A program made the position numbers and the translations under genes. DNA of 64,000 nucleotides from CAILZL01 sp963791615 (GTDB lineage Bacteria; Pseudomonadota; Gammaproteobacteria; Steroidobacterales; Steroidobacteraceae), in NCBI GenBank assembly GCA_963791615.1, contig CAWBTE010000006.1, forward strand, positions 1,116,001 to 1,180,000, written 5' to 3'. Below the pieces are notes generated by a model. The model was not told the origin of the DNA and searched no databases. It saw nothing but the letters and a program-made list of their open reading frames with translations. Positions 9,593-18,950 of this stretch are shown piece by piece. Within the stretch, counting starts at the first letter, position 1, and each line of letters begins with the position of its first letter.

Positions 9593-9918
9593 TCCGTTAG
9601 TTGATAGGCGCGCAATTTCTTGCGCAAGGTGCCGCGATTCAGGCCCAGTACGGTGGCGGCACGACTCTGATTGCCATCGACATAATCGAGCACGGCACGG
9701 AACAGCGGCTCTTCAACTTCGCGCAGCACCAGTTCATACAAGTGAGCGGGCTTGTCGCCATTCAGGTGACTGAAATATGTCTGTAGCGCGGCCGCAGTCT
9801 GCGCACGCAGCGGCATGCTGCTGTGTGCATGACCATTGGTCTTGCTCAGGCTGTTCGGGTGTTTTCTGGCGAGGTTCCGCGCTGGTTTGCGCGCACTGGT
9901 TTTTTTCTTGGACGCCAT
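9589..9918 (-). CDS. fis: Fis-family nucleoid-associated DNA-binding protein
   Basis: 109 residues from ATG 9918; a longer frame reaching back to 10029 overlaps dusB and is rejected. The C-terminal helix-turn-helix QSRAATVLGLNRGTLRKKLR and the preceding core LVLREVEEPLFRAVLDYVDG are typical Fis. Fis bends DNA, regulates rRNA and many other promoters, and organises the nucleoid. The first ~30 residues (MASKKKTSARKPARNLARK) are Lys/Arg/Ala-rich and longer than in the 98-residue enterobacterial protein. It follows dusB at 40 bp, the conserved dusB-fis operon. The stop codon TAG lies within the end of the palindromic element at 9322-9592. Confidence 0.93.
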   Translation of the reverse strand: MASKKKTSARKPARNLARKHPNSLSKTNGHAHSSMPLRAQTAAALQTYFSHLNGDKPAHLYELVLREVEEPLFRAVLDYVDGNQSRAATVLGLNRGTLRKKLRAYQLTD

Positions 9919-9958
9919 ACGCAATAAATTCCGTTGTCTGCTCGCCGGGCAATGTGCC

Positions 9959-10933
9959 TCAGGCAGCAGAGTCAAGCGCGTCGAAGTAGTCTTCAACAGC
10001 CGCCAGCTGATTCTCCGCCGTCTCAGCACGCATCACTACTTGCCGGAAAGTCTGCGCTTGCGTGCGACCTGCGGCATACCAACCGATGTGCTTGCGCGCA
10101 ATCCGCACGCCGGTGTGTTCACCGTGAAACGTGTACAGCTTGCGCAAATGGGCGCGCATGATAGCACGGACTTCGTGTATATCCGGGGGTGGCAACAACG
10201 TGCCCGAGTCAAGGAAAGCCGCAATGTCACGGAAGATCCATGGCCGTCCCTGCGCGGCACGTCCGATCATCAAGCCATCAGCCCCCGTCAGTTCAAGTAC
10301 TTGCCGCGCCTTTTGCGGCGAGTCGATATCACCATTGGCCAGCACCGGAATTTGCACGGCGTTCTTGATGGCGCGAATGGTGGCGTACTCAGCATCACCC
10401 TCAAACATGCAGGCGCGGGTACGGCCATGTATGGCGAGCGCCTGGATGCCGCAATCCTCGGCGATGCGCGCAATCTGTGCGCCATTGCGGTGGTTTTGAT
10501 TCCAGCCGGTGCGGATTTTCAATGTGACGGGTACGTCTACGGCCTTGACCACGGCATTCAGGATGTCGGCAACCAGGGGTTCATCGCGTAACAGGGCTGA
10601 GCCCGCGGCCTTGTTGCAGACTTTCTTCGCCGGGCAGCCCATGTTGATGTCGATGATCTGTGCACCCAGCTCAACATTAACGCGCGCGGCATCGGCCATC
10701 ATCGCCGCATCGCCACCGACAATCTGCACGATTCGCGGCTCAGGCTCATCGGCATGACTCAAGCGACCGCGTGATTTTTTTGAATCCCACAGGTTCATGT
10801 CGCTGGTCAGCATTTCACCCGCAGCGAGACCCGCGCCAAAGCTGCGGCACAGTTGCCGGAACGGCAGATCAGTGACGCCCGCCATGGGCGCGAGGGCCAG
10901 GTTGCTGCTCAGTTGATAGGGGCCGATACGCAT
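9959..10933 (-). CDS. dusB: tRNA-dihydrouridine synthase B
   Basis: 324 residues, normal length. It reduces specific uridines in the tRNA D-loop using FMN and NADPH. The FMN-binding start LAPMAGVTDLPFRQLCRSFG, the catalytic-cysteine segment DINMGCPAKKVCNKAAGSAL, GNGDIDSPQKA and the phosphate-binding MIGRAAQGRPW are intact. Its ATG overlaps the stop of the DUF3426 gene by one base (TAATG), and fis follows, so the three are translationally linked. Confidence 0.96.
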   Translation of the reverse strand: MRIGPYQLSSNLALAPMAGVTDLPFRQLCRSFGAGLAAGEMLTSDMNLWDSKKSRGRLSHADEPEPRIVQIVGGDAAMMADAARVNVELGAQIIDINMGCPAKKVCNKAAGSALLRDEPLVADILNAVVKAVDVPVTLKIRTGWNQNHRNGAQIARIAEDCGIQALAIHGRTRACMFEGDAEYATIRAIKNAVQIPVLANGDIDSPQKARQVLELTGADGLMIGRAAQGRPWIFRDIAAFLDSGTLLPPPDIHEVRAIMRAHLRKLYTFHGEHTGVRIARKHIGWYAAGRTQAQTFRQVVMRAETAENQLAAVEDYFDALDSAA

Positions 10934-12138
10934 TAGCTGCCACTGGCGTGTGTGCAGCGCAGACCAGCGTCTGACTGCAGGCAGGTATCAAACTGGAAGC
11001 CCACTGCCGTTTCGCCCGGATCAACAATGGCCAGATCAATGTTTGCAGATTCACCCGCCGCCAGCAGTCGGGCAGCCTGCGCTGCGTTACCCAGATATTC
11101 ACCCGGCTTGAAGGCGCGGCTGCCGACCTTGCTGCCGAAACGATCTTCAAGGCTGATCTGCAATAGCGGATACGGCTGTGCGAAGTGGGCGCTATTGGTG
11201 ACGCTGGCGCGTACCCGCAAGGTGCCGGGCAATTGCGGATCGGACACCATGCCCCACTGCTTGATGCCATAGGCACTCAAATCCCATTGCGGCGTGAGTG
11301 GCTGGCCCAGCGCTGCATAGAGGCGCGCCAGTGATGGGCCATAGCCGGGATGGCGCGCCAGTTGCTGCCGGTAGTGATGCAGCACCTGCGCGAGCAATGC
11401 CAGACCCAGCACCATGCTGGCGAATGCCAAGGGCCAGCGGCGGGGTTGCTGCGGGGAAGTCCGCAATACTTCCTCCTCAGGGCCATTCTGGCGCAGCGCC
11501 AGCCACGGATTCATCTGGGTCAGTGACGGCGATGAGACAGTGCGGATTGAATCACGACTGACTGCATTCGTTGCCGCATCGTGTTCAATCTCTGCTTCAT
11601 TGGCAGCCATGCTTTCATCGAGGCTGGTCAGTGCGCCCATCAGTGAGGTTTCGCTGATCGCCTCCTCAACGTCTTCCAGTTCGGCATCAGCCAGCTCATC
11701 CGGGTGCCCCGCCGCCGCATCTGACAGGGCTGCCTGCCACTCATCCTGACCCAGATCAATTTCTTCAATGATGGTATGGGTGTGCGACAGCTGGTCTTCA
11801 TCATCGCGGTTGACGCCGGGATAGACGCCGCTGATTTCAATGCGATTGCCTTCCAGCACAATGTCTTCGTGCGCAACTGCTGTGCCACCGTAAGTGTGTT
11901 CATCGTCTGCATCGCCCGGCGTATCCGGCGCTGCCTGATCCAGCGGTGCTTCACCCGGATCGAGCGCCTTCAGCGCGGTTTGTGTGGCGGCAATGTCCGG
12001 CTCGTCCGCTTCCAGCAACTGATCGATGGCGTCGAACTGCAGATTGCAGCGACCGCAACGCACCTGGCCGTGCGCAGCACGCAGTATCGTGCTGGTGACA
12101 CGAAACACGGTCTGGCAGCCGGGGCATTGAGTCAGCAC
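10933..12138 (-). CDS. Zinc-ribbon / DUF3426 single-pass membrane protein
   Basis: 401 residues. The N-terminus is an MJ0042-type zinc ribbon: MLTQCPGCQTVFRVTS and VRCGRCNLQFDAID supply two CxxC pairs. A long acidic linker (~45-220) precedes one transmembrane segment (WPLAFASMVLGLALLAQVL, ~233-251), and the C-terminal ~140 residues form the DUF3426 domain (ISLEDRFGSKVGSRAFKPGEYL), probably periplasmic. The function is unknown, but the position between prmA and dusB is conserved in gammaproteobacteria. It overlaps dusB by one base. Confidence 0.88.
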   Translation of the reverse strand: MLTQCPGCQTVFRVTSTILRAAHGQVRCGRCNLQFDAIDQLLEADEPDIAATQTALKALDPGEAPLDQAAPDTPGDADDEHTYGGTAVAHEDIVLEGNRIEISGVYPGVNRDDEDQLSHTHTIIEEIDLGQDEWQAALSDAAAGHPDELADAELEDVEEAISETSLMGALTSLDESMAANEAEIEHDAATNAVSRDSIRTVSSPSLTQMNPWLALRQNGPEEEVLRTSPQQPRRWPLAFASMVLGLALLAQVLHHYRQQLARHPGYGPSLARLYAALGQPLTPQWDLSAYGIKQWGMVSDPQLPGTLRVRASVTNSAHFAQPYPLLQISLEDRFGSKVGSRAFKPGEYLGNAAQAARLLAAGESANIDLAIVDPGETAVGFQFDTCLQSDAGLRCTHASGS

Positions 12139-12172
12139 ATCGATTCCCTGTTGGTTGTTTGACTATCTGCAA

Positions 12173-13054
12173 TCAGGCGGCGGGACGTTTCCTGCCGCTC
12201 AATCGCGCCCAGTCACCTTGCGTCATGACCGGATCCATATCGAACCAGGCCGCGTAGCAATTCTGGACTGCGGGCGCCTGTTCTGTCAGCACGCCGGACA
12301 AAACAATATATCCCGGCGAGCAGGTCAGTTCGGCCAGTCGCGGCGCCAGTGACTCCAGCGGCCCGGCCAGGATGTTGGCAACCAGCAGTTCGGCAGGTTT
12401 CAGTTCGCGATCGTGCAGACTGAGCGATAACCGCTCGCTGACGCCATTGCGTTGTGCATTATCGCGACTGGCCGTGAGTGCCTGCGGATCGATATCCACA
12501 CCAGATACCTGCTGTGCGCCCAGTTTCAGTGCGGCGATGGCCAGAATGCCCGAGCCACACCCGTAATCAATCATGGATTCGGGCAAAGGCGCATGTGCAT
12601 CCAGCCATTGCAGGCACAGCGCTGTGGTGGGATGCGTGCCGGTGCCAAAGGCGAGCCCGGGATCCAGATCAACAACCACCGCGTCGGGATCATCCGGACG
12701 CTGGCCATCAGGACAGATCCACAGCCGCTTGCCGAATTGCATGGCGTGAAAATCTTTCAGCCACTCGCGTTCCCAATGTCGATCTGCCAGTTGCTCGAAG
12801 TGGTGCGGCGGCAAGGTGGTTTGCAGCTGCAATTGCAGGGCATCGAGTACGGCCTGCTGATGGGTCTGTGCGTCGAACAGCGCTTTGACATTGATCGTGG
12901 GCCACAAAGGCAGTGCGCCCGGGGCCGGTTCCAGTATCGGATCATCGGCGGCATCTTCCAGCGTCACCGATAAGGCGCCGATGGCGAACAACGCATCTTC
13001 AATCCGTTCCGGATTGGTCTTGCCAAGCTCGAGTGTAAGTTGCAGGAAAGGCAT
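12173..13054 (-). CDS. prmA: Ribosomal protein L11 methyltransferase
   Basis: 293 residues, normal. It trimethylates lysines and the N-terminus of L11 with S-adenosylmethionine. The substrate-recognition N-terminal domain (MPFLQLTLELGKTNPERIED) is followed by the Rossmann methyltransferase core: GLAFGTGTHPTTALCLQWL, SMIDYGCGSGILAIAALKLG, SGVDIDPQALTASRDNA, LLVANILAGPLESL. The start codon has no convincing Shine-Dalgarno; a REP-like hairpin begins 8 nt upstream. It lies between accC and the DUF3426 gene in one minus-strand unit. Confidence 0.96.
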   Translation of the reverse strand: MPFLQLTLELGKTNPERIEDALFAIGALSVTLEDAADDPILEPAPGALPLWPTINVKALFDAQTHQQAVLDALQLQLQTTLPPHHFEQLADRHWEREWLKDFHAMQFGKRLWICPDGQRPDDPDAVVVDLDPGLAFGTGTHPTTALCLQWLDAHAPLPESMIDYGCGSGILAIAALKLGAQQVSGVDIDPQALTASRDNAQRNGVSERLSLSLHDRELKPAELLVANILAGPLESLAPRLAELTCSPGYIVLSGVLTEQAPAVQNCYAAWFDMDPVMTQGDWARLSGRKRPAA

Positions 13055-13061
13055 ATGGATT

Positions 13062-13090
13062 CGTAGAGGCGGGTTTGCAACCCACCCGCG
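13062..13090. repeat. REP-like hairpin between accC and prmA
   Basis: GTAGAGGCGGGTTTGCAACC at 13063 starts a GGGTT-TGC-AACCC hairpin flanked by GCG/CGC, with the same GTAGAGGCG edge as the double hairpin between groES and groEL. It fills most of the 42-bp accC-prmA gap. Confidence 0.55.
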
Positions 13091-13096
13091 CGACAG

Positions 13097-14440
13097 TTAT
13101 TTGATGCCGAGACGCCGCTCCAGATAGTGAATATCCAGACCACCGGCCTTGAAGGCAGTGTGATTGAAGATTTCCTGGTGCAGCGGGATGTTGGTCTTGA
13201 TGCCCTCCACCACCATCTCCGACAGCGCGGTTTTCATACGCGCAATCGCGGTGTCACGATCTTCGCCATAGGCAATCAGCTTGCCGATCAGCGAATCGTA
13301 GTACGGCGGCACCACATACCCGCTGTACAGATGACTGTCGATGCGGATGCCGGGACCGCCGGGCGGGTGATACAGCTTGACCAGCCCCGGCGAAGGCACA
13401 AAACCCTTGGGGTCTTCGGCGTTGATGCGGCATTCGATGGCATGACCACGAATGACGATGTCGCTCTGGTTCCACGGCAGGCGCTCACCTGCCGCCACGC
13501 GCAACTGCGTCTTGACGATGTCCACGCCGGTAATCAGTTCTGTGACCGGATGTTCCACCTGCACGCGGGTGTTCATTTCAATGAAATAAAACTCATTGTC
13601 CTGGTACAGGAATTCCAGTGTGCCCGCGCCGCGATAACCCACTTCGCTACAGGCTGTGATGCAGCGTTCGCCGATCTGCTTGCGCTGTTTGGGTGTTATG
13701 CCGGGTGCGGGCGCTTCTTCAATCACTTTCTGATGGCGACGTTGCAGTGAGCAATCGCGCTCACCCAGATGTACGACGTTGCCGTAGTTGTCAGCCATCA
13801 CCTGGATTTCAATATGGCGCGGCTTCTCCAGGAATTTTTCCATATACACCTGACCGTTGCCGAACGCCGCCATGGCTTCTGCCTGGGTGACGTTGATGGC
13901 ATTGATCAGGGTGGCTTCGCTATGCACCACGCGCATGCCGCGACCGCCGCCACCGCCCGAGGCCTTGATGATGACCGGGTAGCCGATCTGGCGTGCAATG
14001 CGCACGTTTTCGGCGGGATCATCACCCAGCGGGCCATCGGAACCCGGTACGCAGGGCACGCCCGCTTTTTTCATCACGCGAATGGCGGACACCTTGTCAC
14101 CCATCATGCGGATGGTTTCCGCTTTCGGGCCAATAAATATGAAGCCGCTTTTTTCCACGCGTTCGGCGAAGTCGGCATTTTCCGAAAGGAAGCCATAGCC
14201 AGGGTGAATGGCCATGGAGTCAGTCACCTCGGCGGCGCTGATAATGGCGGGCATGTTGAGGTAACTGTCCTTGGATGCGGGCGGGCCGATGCATACCGAC
14301 TCGTCCGCCAGCAGCACATGCTTGAGGCTGGCATCGGCGGTGGAATGTACGGCTACGGTCTTGATGCCGAGCTCACGGCACGCCCGTAAAATACGCAGGG
14401 CAATCTCACCACGATTGGCGATAACGACTTTTTCTAGCAT
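13097..14440 (-). CDS. accC: Biotin carboxylase subunit of acetyl-CoA carboxylase
   Basis: 447 residues, normal. It carboxylates the biotin on AccB with bicarbonate and ATP, the first step of fatty acid synthesis. MLEKVVIANRGEIALRILRA, the ATP-grasp glycine loop KASGGGGGRGMRVV, the catalytic region YFIEMNTRVQVEHPVTELI and HAIECRINAEDP are all present. It follows accB by 66 bp on the minus strand. Confidence 0.98.
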   Translation of the reverse strand: MLEKVVIANRGEIALRILRACRELGIKTVAVHSTADASLKHVLLADESVCIGPPASKDSYLNMPAIISAAEVTDSMAIHPGYGFLSENADFAERVEKSGFIFIGPKAETIRMMGDKVSAIRVMKKAGVPCVPGSDGPLGDDPAENVRIARQIGYPVIIKASGGGGGRGMRVVHSEATLINAINVTQAEAMAAFGNGQVYMEKFLEKPRHIEIQVMADNYGNVVHLGERDCSLQRRHQKVIEEAPAPGITPKQRKQIGERCITACSEVGYRGAGTLEFLYQDNEFYFIEMNTRVQVEHPVTELITGVDIVKTQLRVAAGERLPWNQSDIVIRGHAIECRINAEDPKGFVPSPGLVKLYHPPGGPGIRIDSHLYSGYVVPPYYDSLIGKLIAYGEDRDTAIARMKTALSEMVVEGIKTNIPLHQEIFNHTAFKAGGLDIHYLERRLGIK

Positions 14441-14506
14441 GACTGGGTATGAAATCCGTTGAGGCTGTTGTGCGGCGAGCCCAGGGGGTCGCCGTCATTG
14501 CAATGC

Positions 14507-14956
14507 TTATTCGATAATGAAAAGTGGCTGCCCGAATTCCACCGGCTCGCCATTCTTGGCCATGACCGCAGTAATCCGGCCCGCTTTGTCAGACTCAATC
14601 TGGTTCATCATCTTCATGGCTTCGATGATGCACAGCGTGTCGCCGATATTCACTTCGCTGCCGATGTCGACAAAGGCCTTGGCGCCCGGAATGGATGACG
14701 CATAGAAGGTGCCCACCATCGGCGCGGTCACTGCATGGTCATCCTTGCGGGCAGCAACCGGTGCGGCAATGGCGACCGGAGCGGGCGCGGCGGCAATCTG
14801 TGCTGGCGCAGCGGCATAGTGCATCGGGACTTGCATGCCACCCGCCTTGGGGTAGCGGCTGATGCGCACCGATTCTTCGCCTTCACTGATTTCAAGTTCG
14901 GCGATGCCGGATTCTTCGAGCAGCTCGATCAGTTTCTTGACCTTGCGGATATCCAT
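14507..14956 (-). CDS. accB: Biotin carboxyl carrier protein of acetyl-CoA carboxylase
   Basis: 149 residues. The N-terminal helix MDIRKVKKLIELLEESGIAE is followed by an Ala/Pro-rich linker (~55-75) and the biotinyl domain with the modification site CIIEAMKMMNQIESD. It carries the carboxybiotin between AccC and the transferase. It lies between aroQ and accC, the usual order. Confidence 0.97.
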   Translation of the reverse strand: MDIRKVKKLIELLEESGIAELEISEGEESVRISRYPKAGGMQVPMHYAAAPAQIAAAPAPVAIAAPVAARKDDHAVTAPMVGTFYASSIPGAKAFVDIGSEVNIGDTLCIIEAMKMMNQIESDKAGRITAVMAKNGEPVEFGQPLFIIE

Positions 14957-15038
14957 ACAGACCTCTTGTTTGGGTGCAGGTTTTCTTAAGTGACTGTTTC
15001 AGCCCTGCGAAGGCAGGACTGAATCATCAGTCGGCTTG

Positions 15039-15485
15039 TCAGTCGGAATGGGCAAGCCGCTGGGCGGCTGCATAAAGCGCCAGCTCGTAGCCGAGCGGGC
15101 CAAAACCGGCAATCACCCCGGCGGCGATGTCGGAAAAATAGGAGTGATGCCGGAAGCTTTCGCGGGCATACACATTGCTGAGATGGATTTCGATGAACGG
15201 GATGGTTACCGCCAGCAGGGCATCGCGCAGCGCAATGCTGGTATGAGTGAAGGCGGCCGGGTTGATGAGGATGAAGTCCACCTTGTCACGCCCGGCTTGA
15301 TGGATGCGCTCAATCAGTTCAGCCTCGGAATTGCTTTGCAGTGTGGCCAGCTGATGACCGGCATCGCGCGCCAGCCGGGTCAGGTTTTCGGTGATGGCGG
15401 GCAGGGTCTTGACGCCATACTTGTCCGGCTCGCGCGTGCCGAGCAGATTCAGATTGGGGCCATTGAGCAGGAGCAGGTTCGCCAT
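15039..15485 (-). CDS. aroQ: 3-dehydroquinate dehydratase, type II
   Basis: 148 residues from the ATG at 15485 (MANLLLLNGPNLNLLGTREP), the usual family start; an ATG at 15527 would add 14 atypical residues. It dehydrates 3-dehydroquinate to 3-dehydroshikimate in the shikimate pathway. The active-site Tyr in DKYG, the loop LINPAAFTHTSIALRDAL and the His motif EIHLSNVYARESFRHHS are present. It is first in the aroQ-accB-accC run, with an 82-bp gap to accB. Confidence 0.95.
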   Translation of the reverse strand: MANLLLLNGPNLNLLGTREPDKYGVKTLPAITENLTRLARDAGHQLATLQSNSEAELIERIHQAGRDKVDFILINPAAFTHTSIALRDALLAVTIPFIEIHLSNVYARESFRHHSYFSDIAAGVIAGFGPLGYELALYAAAQRLAHSD

Positions 15486-15666
15486 TGGTTGGAGCGGTAG
15501 ACGCCACTTTTTGGAAAATGGCGGCAAGTTTAGCTGCCAATCGGTGCAATTGGCGATGGTTTTGTTGGTATGAGGTTGTATTAAGGCGGCTTAACGGGTG
15601 ACTGGCGTACGCTCGCCAGCACATATCGGTGTCATCACGGCTCAATCAACTACATATGGGGGCTTT

Positions 15667-16146
15667 ATGAATTTCAATCGACGCAATGCCAGTGGTCTGG
15701 GCCTGGCGATTGTCATGTTTGTCAGCATCGCCAGCGCGCATATCCGCATCGTGCAGACCGAAAGCACTGCCGGCGGGCGTGAGCGCTACACCATGCGGGT
15801 CCCCAACGAAAGTAAGCTGGATGCGGTCAAGGTGGAAGGGGAGTTTCCAGCCGGTTTGAAAGTATATGCCTTCGAGTTCAAACCGGGATGGAAGGTGGAT
15901 CTTCGCAAGGACGCCGATGACAATATTGTTGGTGCCACCTGGACGGGGAAGTTGCAACCCGATGAATTCGTGGAGTTTGGCATGCTGGCGGTCAATCCCA
16001 AGGACAAGGACAGCCTGACCTGGAAATTCGTCCAGACTTATGCCGATGGCAGCAAGGAAGAATTCACCGGCCCCGTGGGTTCACAGCACCCCGCACCGGT
16101 TACCAAGCTGAATCCGGCGGCAGCCGCTGCTCCTGCCGCCAGGTAG
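15667..16146 (+). CDS. YcnI-like (DUF1775) exported protein
   Basis: 159 residues from ATG 15667, preceded by a GGGGG Shine-Dalgarno. A signal peptide (MNFNRRNASGLGLAIVMFVS, IASA) is cleaved just before a mature N-terminal His (AHIRIVQTES). The domain resembles DUF1775: RYTMRVPNES, EFPAGLKVYAFEFKPGWKVD, ATWTGKLQPDEFVEFGML. Some YcnI proteins bind copper through the mature N-terminal His; that role is inferred. It is the only plus-strand gene in this stretch and converges with the tlpA-like gene 2 bp away. Confidence 0.8.
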   Translation: MNFNRRNASGLGLAIVMFVSIASAHIRIVQTESTAGGRERYTMRVPNESKLDAVKVEGEFPAGLKVYAFEFKPGWKVDLRKDADDNIVGATWTGKLQPDEFVEFGMLAVNPKDKDSLTWKFVQTYADGSKEEFTGPVGSQHPAPVTKLNPAAAAAPAAR

Positions 16147-16148
16147 AT

Positions 16149-16800
16149 TCAGTCATCGCTGGCCACCGCTGCTTTCAGATTGGAAAGCGCGGCGGTCAGC
16201 TCGGTTCTCGCCATATTCACGGCCAGCTCACCGCTGTTTACCCGCTTGATAGTCCCCAGAATCAGCTCGGCCTGTTCCTTATGCAACTCGCCAATGTACG
16301 TGGTGATGATGTTGCCTTGGGCGTCAGTGAATACCGTGTAGGGGAAACCAACGGCATCGATGCCGAAAGGCATCCACCGCCTCCAGACCATCCTGCTCAC
16401 CAATCAGCAGCGGATAGCTGATTTTCATGGCGTCGGCGTACTTCAGTACGTCCTCGCGAAAATCCACGGCGATCCCCACCACTTGCACGCCTTCGGCTTC
16501 ATGCTGTTTTTGCAATTCCGTCAGCAGCGGAATCTCGCGACGGCAGGGTGCACACCAGGTGGCCCAGAAGTTGACCACCATGGACTTGCCCGGCCAGGCA
16601 TGGATGGATTGCAGCTCGCCGGCGCGGTTTTTCAGGGAAAATTCCGGCAGGGTGAGCACCGGCGGCCTGGCGGCAGGGGCAGAATCGGCCACTATCGTGT
16701 CAGCAACAGGGGTGCTGCGCTCACGCCAGGTTTTGGCGGCAAAAAACCCGACGCCAATGGCAAGCAGGGCGATCAGGGCATAGCTAAGTTTATTGTTCAT
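16149..16800 (-). pseudogene. TlpA-like membrane-anchored thioredoxin, frameshifted
   Basis: The first part (ATG 16800; LSYALIALLAIGVGFFAAK membrane anchor) holds a TlpA fold with the redox motif NFWATWCAPCRREIPLLTEL. The frame is then lost near 16366-16368, where the coding strand reads GCCTTTCGGC; removing one T restores AVDAFGIDAVGFPYTVFTDA and the rest of the domain to the stop at 16149. Such proteins reduce periplasmic disulphides, often downstream of DsbD, which is the neighbour. The site is a 3-base homopolymer, so either a recent mutation or a sequencing error could explain it. Confidence 0.85.
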
Positions 16801-16842
16801 GAGGCGGCTTTTGGATATTCCTGCCGCCATTATGGCCGGGGT

Positions 16843-18714
16843 TCAGGTCTTGCCGAAAGCGGCGTTGATATGCGGCGCAAACTTCTCGGCAGCCAGATAA
16901 CCCACCACGCGGTAGTTCTTGCGTTCTGCGCCGTCAACAAAGAAGGCAATGGTAGGCGGGCCGAAGATGCCGAAGCGCTGGAGCAAGGCCTGGTCATCGG
17001 CATTGTTGGCGGTGACATCGGCTTGCAGCAGGACGCTGCTGGCCAGCGCCGATTGCACGGCGGCCTGGGTAAAGGAGTATTTCTCCATTTCCTTGCAGCT
17101 CACGCACCAGTCCGCATAGAAATCCAGCATCACGGTCTTGCCTGCGGCAGTGGCGGCAGAAATTTCTGCATCCAGATCCGCCACTGACTTGATGCGCTTG
17201 AAAGGCAGCGCCGAGGCATGTTGCTCGCCACTTGCGGTGGCGGTGGTTGAGCCACTGCTGGCCAGTCCTTGCAGGGGTTGCAATGGATCGGTACGGCCAG
17301 AGCCAGCGCCGATCAGCAGCAAAATGCCGTACACAAGAATAACCAGGCCAGCGCCACGCCATGCCGCCGGTGCTGGCTGGCCGGGCTTGAGTTGCAGCGA
17401 AAAAATCCAGTAGCCCGAAATAATCGCCAAGGCCGCCCACAACAGCATGGTCAATGCGCCGGGCAGCAGGGTGGATAGCAGGTAAATAGCCAACCCCAGG
17501 AACATCACACCGAACAGGGATTTGATGGCATCCATCCACGCGCCTGCCTTGGGCAACAGTGTGCCGGCCGAGGCGCCCACCAACAGCAGTGGCACACCCA
17601 TACCGAGGCCCATGGAATAAAGCGCTGCCGCGCCGCGCGCCACTTGGCCGGTCTGGCTGATCACCGACAGGGCGGCAATCAGTGCCGGCGCAACACAAGC
17701 GGTGACAATCAACGCCGACAGCGCACCCATGATGAAGGTGCCCAGATAGGTGCCCCCCTTCTGTTTGTTGCTGGCGTCGGTCAGGCGCGTCTGCAATGCG
17801 CTGGGCAGTTGCAGGGTGAAGTTGCCAAACATGGCCAGCGCCAAAATTACAAATAACCCGGCAAAGGTGCCGACAATCCAGGGTTTCTGGAAGAACGCCT
17901 GTGGTGCCTGTTTGAAGGCCAGCACAAAGGCGACTGCAGCGGCTGCATAGGTCAGCGCCATGCCCTGGACATAGGTGAAGGCCAGCGAGAAGCCTTTGGT
18001 GGGGGTCACTTTTTCACTCTGGCCAACAATGATGCCGGACAGGATCGGGATCATGGGCAGCACGCAGGGCGTGAACGACAGCAGCACGCCCAGTCCGAAA
18101 AAGGTGGCCAGCACCGCAAACAGGCTGCCGGTGCGAATCAGGTTGGCCAGCCGATCCTGTTCCGAAACCATCCCCGCGCCTGATACAGAATTACTTGATT
18201 TTCCATCCAGTCCAGCCGCTGAATTACTGGCAGGCAGCTCTACATCAATTACTTTTGTTAAAGGGTTGTAGCACAGCCCGGCTTCAGCGCAGCCCTGGTA
18301 CTTGATGGTCAGGGCCAGCTTGATGGCGTCGCCCGCTGGGCGGGCAACCGGCACTTTGGCGGTGACGGACTGGTGATACACCTCCATCTCACCAAAGAAC
18401 TCATCGTTCTTGATTTCGCCCTTGGGAAAGCCGGCCTCACCCAGCTGCACCTGCGGCGTCTCGGTGCTGAAGCCCATCCGCTTCCTATATAAGTAGTAGC
18501 CTTCGGCGATCTGCCATTGCACCTCGACGGTATCCGGCCCGGTGGCGCGAGCGCTGAGTTTGAAGGCCACATCCGGGTGCAGGAACTCGTCGTCGCTGGA
18601 ATTCAGCAGTTCTGCCAGCCCACCGGATTGCTGGGCGTTACTGACGGACATTCCCGAGCCGAGCAGCAACAGCATGCTCATAACCAAGCGGGAAATGAGT
18701 GATGACGGATACAT
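16843..18714 (-). CDS. dsbD: Thiol:disulfide interchange protein DsbD
   Basis: About 623 residues if it starts at MYPSSLISRLVMSMLLLLGS (18714); nearby upstream starts cannot be excluded. It moves electrons from cytoplasmic thioredoxin across the inner membrane. There is a signal peptide, then the periplasmic n-domain with its Cys pair (QGCAEAGLCYNPL), eight or so membrane helices with the redox cysteines in SFTPCVLPMIPILSGI and VTACVAPALIAAL, and a C-terminal thioredoxin domain with DWCVSCKEMEKYS. It is 42 bp upstream of the tlpA-like gene, a likely client. Confidence 0.94.
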   Translation of the reverse strand: MYPSSLISRLVMSMLLLLGSGMSVSNAQQSGGLAELLNSSDDEFLHPDVAFKLSARATGPDTVEVQWQIAEGYYLYRKRMGFSTETPQVQLGEAGFPKGEIKNDEFFGEMEVYHQSVTAKVPVARPAGDAIKLALTIKYQGCAEAGLCYNPLTKVIDVELPASNSAAGLDGKSSNSVSGAGMVSEQDRLANLIRTGSLFAVLATFFGLGVLLSFTPCVLPMIPILSGIIVGQSEKVTPTKGFSLAFTYVQGMALTYAAAAVAFVLAFKQAPQAFFQKPWIVGTFAGLFVILALAMFGNFTLQLPSALQTRLTDASNKQKGGTYLGTFIMGALSALIVTACVAPALIAALSVISQTGQVARGAAALYSMGLGMGVPLLLVGASAGTLLPKAGAWMDAIKSLFGVMFLGLAIYLLSTLLPGALTMLLWAALAIISGYWIFSLQLKPGQPAPAAWRGAGLVILVYGILLLIGAGSGRTDPLQPLQGLASSGSTTATASGEQHASALPFKRIKSVADLDAEISAATAAGKTVMLDFYADWCVSCKEMEKYSFTQAAVQSALASSVLLQADVTANNADDQALLQRFGIFGPPTIAFFVDGAERKNYRVVGYLAAEKFAPHINAAFGKT

Positions 18715-18919
18715 GGAAACCTGCATTGCTAAGTTCTGAGGGCCCAGGACAGGATTTCGGGGCCGGTATTCTGCCTGATTAAGTCGAGACAAGACTTGCT
18801 ACCGACGCACACTGGGACAGTGGTCGGCTCTGGCGGTTCATGGCTACGCCATCAACGACCGGCAGTGGGCCGGTCTGGTGGCAGCAAGGCCTTCCCTCCA
18901 CAGCCTTTCTTTGCCCTCC

Positions 18920-18950
18920 CCCTTGAATTCTCAAGCTCGGCCCCTATCAT
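18920..18950 (+). promoter_or_regulatory. Sigma32-type heat-shock promoter of groESL
   Basis: CCCTTGAA (18920-18927) and CCCCTATC (18941-18948) lie 13 bp apart, close to the RpoH consensus -35 and -10 boxes and spacing. The groES start is 112 bp beyond the -10. Confidence 0.78.
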
